Of a DNA stretch of 64,000 nucleotides, positions 58,148-64,000 are shown piece after piece. Below the pieces are notes generated by a model that saw only the letters and a program-made list of their open reading frames with translations, was not told the origin of the DNA and did not search any database. Positions within the stretch are counted from its first letter, which is position 1. Each line of letters starts with the position of its first letter. A program made the position numbers and the translations under genes. Source of the stretch: Silene latifolia (Eukaryota; Streptophyta; Magnoliopsida; Caryophyllales; Caryophyllaceae); NCBI RefSeq assembly GCF_048544455.1, contig NC_133529.1:54679401-54743400 (forward strand), given 5' to 3'.

Positions 58148-59194
58148 ATGGGTATTGTTGCTATTTTTATGGCCTTTTTATTAGTTTCCATCCATGCATG
58201 CCATGCAAGGCACTCTCTTGGATTTGCAATCCATAGCAAGGTACGTACTTTGTATATTTATTATAGGTACTAGCTTAAGTAGGTCATTTGTTTACTTTTT
58301 ACGGAGCAATATTATTTTAGGGTGACATTTATATGTTACAGAGTATCATTTTTATTTTGAAATTTTTCGATTTGTAAATTAATCATCCTTCTGAACATAA
58401 ATATAATATGCATGGCTCACTTGTTATCTCGGGGTCTCATCCTCTAACTCTAGTTTGTTTGTCAAATATAAAGATAAATAAATAATTAAGACAAAACGAG
58501 TACCATAAAGTCGTTTTGATAGTACTCTATGTACATGATAACACGAAGATAAAACCATGTATAAGTTCCAACGTTCCATGGTGGTCCAAAGTAACGTACC
58601 GTTGGCTGTGCATATTATGTTGCAGGATGTCATTGAAGAAAATACAAAACTCAAACAAGAAATGAATACCATAAAGACGGTTCAAGCATCTGAGAAAACA
58701 AAACAAACACTCTCAGGTTTGTTACAACACGATTTGTTAAGATATAAGAATTTCTGAACTCTCAATGTTTTCAGTTAATCTAATATGCTATCGTTCATGG
58801 ATGTACGACGTTGATACAGGTCACGATATATCAATGATAACATCGGATGGAAGCAGAAGCGTGATAGATAAATTGCAGGTAAATTCTAGGTCAAATACTC
58901 ATACTGATTAACTAGTTGAGATAAGTTTTAAAATCACGTAGTCTAATTGTTTGAACAATAGGTTGCAGGTTCGAATTTTCACCCTAAGTAGATAACTATC
59001 TAATACATACACTATTATTCATATGTATTTAGGGTTTGGAGAAAAACAAAAGATCAATGCTAGAATCGAAATCACAAGAGGCTAAGGAGGCTACTGGTAC
59101 AAAAGAAGATAAACCAGTCGAAGACGTGATGGTAACGGATTATGTTACGCCCCATCGCAAATCTCCTATCCATAACTCAGAACTAAATAATTAA
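58148..59194 (+). CDS. RGF/GLV/CLEL secreted signalling-peptide precursor (4 exons)
   Basis: Exons 58148-58240, 58626-58716, 58820-58878 and 59033-59194; all introns are GT-AG and the phases (0, 1, 0) join to an open frame of 134 codons. Residues 1-20 (MGIVAIFMAFLLVSIHACHA) form a signal peptide. The middle is hydrophilic and charged. Near the C-terminus is DYVTPHRKSPIHN followed by SELNN: the 13-residue hallmark of root meristem growth factor/GOLVEN peptides, with Asp-Tyr for tyrosine sulfation, Pro at position 10 (hydroxylated in known members) and the terminal His-Asn. Ser replaces the more common Pro at position 9. Known members are secreted, sulfated, and perceived by RGI receptor kinases to control root meristem and gravitropic growth. 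A TATA box lies at 57991. It is the only complete host gene in the window. Paralogue identity is not assigned. Confidence 0.85.
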
Positions 59195-59676
59195 GCTGTC
59201 ATTATAAAATTTTACGATATTTTAAATGTAAACTTATACTCCGTACTTTGTATATGAGATGATCGTAAGAACAATTTCCCACTTTTGTAACGTTATGCAT
59301 GCATGAAACGATTGTAAACCTTGTCCGATCCAGTTCAATTTTACCTGTACTAACTAACACATACGGAGTATATAAGTCTCATAATTGAACTTGTACAAAA
59401 GTTTGTGTTCAACAAAATAACTTGTAAAGTGTGATGACTTAAACACTTCAAATCAATTAACCTCTTGAAACGTAAGGGGTTCATGACCGGCCTAAATGCT
59501 TTGTTAATGGAAATGGTAGATGGGCGGGACTAGCAAGGCCACTCGTTCACCCTAAACAGTGAAAATTTTTCGGTTTTTTGCTATAATTTTTGTTCTTTTT
59601 ATAGTATAACTGTATACGGTCATATCTGTAATTAACTAATTACTCCATTAGTACTGTCGTCATACACATTATCACC
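59195..59676. other. 3' flank of the RGF-like gene
   Basis: A/T-rich, no gene and no clear polyadenylation signal. Contains ACTCCGTACTTTGTAT and ACGGAGTATATAAG words of the type scattered in the region. Confidence 0.4.
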
Positions 59677-59679
59677 TTA

Positions 59680-61711
59680 CACTACAAGAAAAAGGTCATT
59701 TAGCAACCAACCTTTGCGACTAACCAATTATTGGTTTCTAATTAGCAACCATTTTCGAATTGGTTGCTCATTAGCAACCAACTTGACATTGGTTGCAAAA
59801 ATTAGATGCTAATTAGCAACCGCTCACAAATTGGTCGCTAATTAGCATCCATTTATCATTGGTTGCAAAAATTAGATGCTACTTAGCAACCACTCACAAA
59901 TTTGTCGCTAATTAGCATCCATTTAAGATTGGTTGCAAATATTAGATGCTAGTTAGCATCCCATTACGAGTTAGTTTCTAATTAAATACCAAGTTAAATT
60001 TTAAACTTTCTATGTAATTACAACTTTCTTGAGTTTTTAAAATACTGATGTGAAATACTCCGTATATATAAGTATGATATTTAATGCGAGATTGAAAAAC
60101 CTGCCTTTTTTTTTACATTAAAAATTATAGTTGGTCTTGTTTAAGACCGTCTTAATCAAAGACCTCTCACATACTCATTAATGTCCATCCTTATTTTAAT
60201 CGGATGTAAAAGACATTTTAAGTTAAAACCGTCTTAAGTAAGAATTCCTATAAAAATATTGGTTATTGGTTATACTCTATATAATATTTAATAATGAGTA
60301 TAATGTACTCCGTATATAATTATACAAACGAAACAAAAAAGAGAGCAGAGTAGGAAGGTGGGCGGGAGAATTCATGCTTAAAATTTCGTTTTCCGCCAAA
60401 ATGAATGTATCTAGCTATCATATAATACCAAGTCTTAGGGTTTCTAACTCCTCTAGCCAGCCGCATACTTTGCTAACCTGCTCTTTTTTTCCATCTTTCT
60501 TCACAAAGTAAAGAAATATCATCATCAACTCACCATTTCACCTCTTTATCCACCTCTAATATGATTTAAGTTCATTTAATTTCTTTCACAACATGAGTTT
60601 CTTCTAATCTTTATCATTTCAATAGAATACCATTAGTATGAACAAATATTAATTTCTCCTTCTTCCAAAACTGATGGCTAGATCACGCATATAAATTTAT
60701 AGATCCGAATCAACATTAATCTTCGAGTACACTTCTCATTTGCTCTGGGTTTGGTCATTTTTAAGGTGAGATCTTGAATATTCCACCATTATTGCTACTA
60801 TATCAAAAAACAATTGGTCTTATTGTTGGTCGACCGTTATTGTTTGGTAGCTTTAGTATGATAATTTCATATGATTGGTTAGTTAAGTTTTATATTTAAG
60901 CTTTAGATGCAATTTTGGCTGTCTTTGTTCTTATGCTATGAGTAATGCTTGGTTTTTTGGTCATTAGAATTTATGTTATTTCTTTTAATTTAATGTAAGA
61001 CCAAGTTTTTCTCTCTTTACTTTAATTATATTTGGTTATATATATTGTTGAGTATACAGACTTTTATTTTTCAAGTCTTTGGTACATATTTTCAATCTTT
61101 ACACCAAGTAAATTTAATATGGTTGTGTGCCTTTTGCATTTTAGGTACAATCTTTGATGCAGATGAAGAAATCAACATCTCAAATTTAGGATGAAGAACT
61201 TAGTCTCAAATTGTACAAATAGTTTTCTTGTGCAAGAATATCAATAGTGTATTATGCTAATTGTAATTTGGGTTATACATGTAATAAAGTTAATCAATAT
61301 TTTTAATTGAGGAAATCAATACTTCATTACGTCAAAATTGTGGGTTTAAGCCTTACTTTCAGCCTAATATGGGTTGGGAGTATGTATTTTTTTTTACGAT
61401 CTGAAATACATTTAGCGACCAACAAATAGCTTTTAGTTGCTAAGTTACTACCAATTAAATTAGTCGCAAATTAGAAACCAATTCAGTTGGTCGCAGATTA
61501 GCGACTAATTCAGTTGGTTGCAGATTAGCGACTAATTCAGTTAGTCGCAAATTAGCGACTAATTTTGCGACTAATCGGAATCGCGATCGGGCCTACGGCG
61601 ACTATCACTCGAAATTTGGTCGCTAATTGGTCGCTAATTGGCTTTAGCGACTAATTTTTGAGCATTAGCGACTAATTCAGTTGGTCGCTAACTAGCCTTT
61701 TCCTTGTAGTG
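59680..61711. mobile_element. Element G: non-autonomous CACTA transposon
   Basis: Starts CACTACAAGAAAAAGG and ends, inverted, CACTACAAGGAAAAGG; TSD TTA at 59677-59679 and 61712-61714. Left subterminal region has three 70-bp repeats (starting 59788, 59858, 59928) with TTAGCAACC / GGTTGC words; the right has TAGCGACTAATTCAGTTGGTCGC repeats every about 28 bp (61480-61590). The inside (60340-61300) is gene-like with a 5' leader, an intron-like stretch (TTTTAAG|GTGAGATC to TGCATTTTAG|GTAC) and a tail with AATAAAG, but has no ORF. Confidence 0.88.
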
Positions 61712-61714
61712 TTA

Positions 61715-62020
61715 TGCTCACTTGGTTTGTTCTTATAAGCATAAAGATCTGGATAATGGAGGGATAATTTCTAAGGATATATATCCCCCCATCATGATTT
61801 GTCGCTAATACTACCTCCGACTCAACAAATTACTTAAGTTTTATTTAAATATTTCTCATAAGAGAACAAAAAAGTAAGCTCAGTTATGCTCCTAAAGATC
61901 GACTGCTAAATATTCCTAGCTCATAAAAGTATTAAAGATCGACTACAATGGTAAAGTGTCGCCGTTACTAGAAGTTAGAAGTTAAAAATGACGTTGATAC
62001 AATGCTTTATTGGCACAGTC
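61715..62020. other. Non-coding interval between G and I
   Basis: No gene or repeat recognised; ends in CTTAC, the TSD of element I. Confidence 0.5.
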
Positions 62021-62025
62021 CTTAC

Positions 62026-63558
62026 TGATAGAATTATGAACGGTTGAATATTATTGAATTGCATTGCATAATAATACATGAACGATGAGTACAATTATAG
62101 TAGAGCTAAGCTAGGGTTACAAGGATTGCTACGCAAGACACGCCTAATTACAAAGAGATACGGAACGATATATTTCCTAAATTACAAATATATACGGATC
62201 TAAATTATAGAAACGAATAACTGAGACGATATTTTCAACTGAGAAGATATTTCCTTTACACGCTCCCGCAAGACGGTCGGTCGAAGAGTAAGACCGATCT
62301 TGGAGACTAAACGGAGAAAACGAGCTCGAGGTAGCGGCTTGGTGAATGTATCAGCCAATTAGACCTGCGCACGGACAAAGTGAAAATCAAGTGCAAGTTC
62401 TTTCATACGGGTATCGGATTGGCGGAGTAATGAGACGCGCCAAGATTGGCACAGAAAATTGCGCGAACGGATGACCAAGTCGGTGATGGCAGGTAGCCGG
62501 AGGTGTCGTGTTGATCGTGTAGGCAGTCGGAGAAGAAGGTGTCGAAATATGCCCAAGTTAGCCGATTTTTTGAAAATAAAGTATGTTTTGCGACGGTCTT
62601 TGCTGAGGTCGTTGGAGGGTCAAACGGTAACAAAAATCCGAGTTTTTTGACGTTTTGGAATCGTGAGATTACGAATTTTGTGAATATGGGAAGAGTCGGG
62701 ATCATTGATAGTCATAAATGGTGCGAAAAACGGTCGAAAAGGCTGCTGGTCAGACCTCTGTTTTTGTGAAAACAGGGTCTGTTTGGTGGTGTATTTGCGT
62801 GAGGCTTTGGCTCGGTTTCCGAGAGTTTAAACTAGGTTTTCAGACGAGAATGGGAGGTGTTTAATTGTGTTGTAGCATGGTGGTCGGATGATGATAACAC
62901 GATGGTTGTGAATGGTGACGATTAATGACGGGTCGGATTTTTAGTGAAGGTTATTAGGGCTTAAATTGACAATAACGTGTTATCAATTTCGCAATTTGAA
63001 ACATCATTCCTTAAATTGATCACTTTTGAGTCGTAATTAATTCGTTCTTCATCTCATAAATCAATGTGAAAAAGAAAATCGGATCGAAGGAGGGTGCAAC
63101 AACTTTGGCTGCCAATATAGTCGCCCTTTACTTCGAGTTTTTGGTATATCGATATCGGGGTCGGTTTTTTTTTAGATTGGTTTCAGTAACGGTGTATGTT
63201 CGATGCAATTCGTGGGTGACGGCAGCGGAAGTGGGTCGGGTTTTGGGTGGGTAGATTTTCGGAAATAGGATCTACTCCGAGGGATTTAACCTCTATCAAG
63301 AGCACGAGGCTCTGATACCATGATAGAATTATGAACGGTTGAATATTATTGAATTGCATTGCATAATAATACATGAACGATGAGTACAATATATATAGTA
63401 GAGCTAAGCTAGGGTTACAAGGATTGCTACGCAAGACACGCCTAATTACAAAGAGATACGGAACGATATATTTCCTAAATTACAAATATATACGGATCTA
63501 AATTATGGAAACGAATAACTGAGACGATATTTTCAACTGAGAAGATATTTCCTTTACA
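62026..63558 (-). mobile_element. Element I: copia deletion derivative
   Basis: Left LTR 62026-62260 (235 bp) and right LTR 63321-63558 (238 bp), nearly identical; TSD CTTAC at 62021-62025 and 63559-63563. On the minus strand the right LTR is followed at once by TGGTATCAGAGC (63309-63320), the tRNA-iMet site. The internal part, 1.06 kb, keeps at 62270-62420 the end of copia RNase H: ELALDFHFVRAQV, then, after a stop, LADTFTKPLPRARFLRLVSK. Everything else of gag-pol is missing or unrecognisable. Confidence 0.88.
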
Positions 63559-63563
63559 CTTAC

Positions 63564-63925
63564 ATTGACAAAATCTCATTATTGTCCACTAAATCTTTGG
63601 GCTTTAGTAATTTACCTTCCGTTTCAAATTTTTTATTTACCATTAATTAAAATACTTTTTTACAAGATAAATAAATAATTGAGACAGCAAAAGTAATTAT
63701 CAAATTAATAAGTTGTGTTATTAATCAAATAAATCCTTGTGAGTTAAAAGTCTCTTGGAGTCTCGGGATAAATATGTCGTAAATACGTAATTATATATGG
63801 AATATATCAGAACTAAATAGCCTTTACTTTTTGATGGGATTGCCGTAGGAATATGGTTAATATGACTAATTTGTTCCGTGTTAATGACTGTTAATTTTGC
63901 CATGTTTTTTTGAACTTAAGTCACT
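63564..63925. other. Non-coding interval
   Basis: A/T-rich; nothing recognised. The small minus frame 63903-63721 has no domain. Confidence 0.5.
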
Positions 63926-63929
63926 TCCT

Positions 63930-64000
63930 TTTTTTTTTTTGGACAAAGGGAGCATTATATATAAATAAAGCAAACAGAAGTTCAAAGGTACATCACGGGG
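63930..64000 (-). mobile_element. Probable LINE 3' end (runs off window)
   Basis: On the minus strand the sequence reads ...TTTATATATAATGCTCCCTTTGTCC followed by about 11 A. This form of tail is typical of plant L1-type LINEs. Only 70 bp are visible. Confidence 0.5.

Noticed and set aside
58424..58672. Minus-strand 82-codon ORF
   Set aside because: It overlaps intron 1 and exon 2 of the RGF-like gene on the other strand and has no domain.
59680..61711. PIF/Harbinger assignment for element G (TTA TSD)
   Set aside because: A TTA duplication fits PIF/Harbinger, but the CACTACAAG ends and subterminal repeats fit CACTA, which also makes 3-bp duplications.
63066..63254. 62-codon plus ORF in element I
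   Set aside because: Opposite to the element's direction, no domain; the minus frame here is only a remnant next to the primer site.

Overview
The window looks like a repeat-dense nuclear region of a eudicot plant, probably Caryophyllales (the lineage is inference: a Tat/Retand-like element with an antisense ORF, frequent ACTCCGTA-type AT-rich context, and families of small hairpin repeats reminiscent of that order). Almost all of it is transposable elements. I place most boundaries by paired terminal repeats plus matching target-site duplications (TSDs) read directly from the sequence. The only convincing host gene is a four-exon RGF/GLV/CLEL secreted-peptide precursor at 58148-59194 (+).

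Layout. 1-4926 (+): an Athila-related Ty3/gypsy piece, family A, read as 3' internal region, then LTR (1339-3003), then 5' internal region with an intact gag-derived ORF. 4927-6274: the 3' end and LTR of a truncated Ty1/copia. 6572-43909 (-): a complete family-A element with TSD ATATG. Two insertions split it. The first is element B (11625-31460, -, TSD ACCTT), a gag-protease-ORF1 Athila derivative without reverse transcriptase or integrase, itself split by copia H (19371-27973, +, TSD CTTCT). The second is a CACTA-type transposon C (32130-40171), which carries a TNP1/En-Spm-like gene with a ULP1-like protease part, an XS-domain ORF related to RNA-directed DNA methylation factors, and two further ORFs, all on the minus strand.

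43915-57430: older sequence ending in imperfect inverted repeats with hairpins (possible Mutator-like element). It contains Tat/Retand-like element F (46115-54363, +, TSD GTAAC) with a protease-RNase H fusion, a 113-bp tandem repeat and an antisense ORF with its own TATA box, and a Cassandra solo LTR (55073-55388, TSD CATAG) carrying antisense 5S rRNA sequence. 57431-59679: host DNA with the peptide gene. 59680-61711: non-autonomous CACTA G (TSD TTA). 62026-63558 (-): copia deletion derivative I (TSD CTTAC). About 63930 to the end: probable LINE 3' end.

How the parts relate. The nesting gives a relative order of A before B before H, and A before C. A, B and F keep structural or accessory genes but lack a complete pol, so they would need enzymes from other elements. 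The two Athila-like families share arrays of a GAGCG-core motif in two places: in the LTR just upstream of the TATA box, and in the spacer upstream of the env-position ORF1. This may mark a shared promoter system. Element C is the best candidate for an undescribed system, because a transposon carrying an XS-domain protein could interfere with host silencing; that function is inference.
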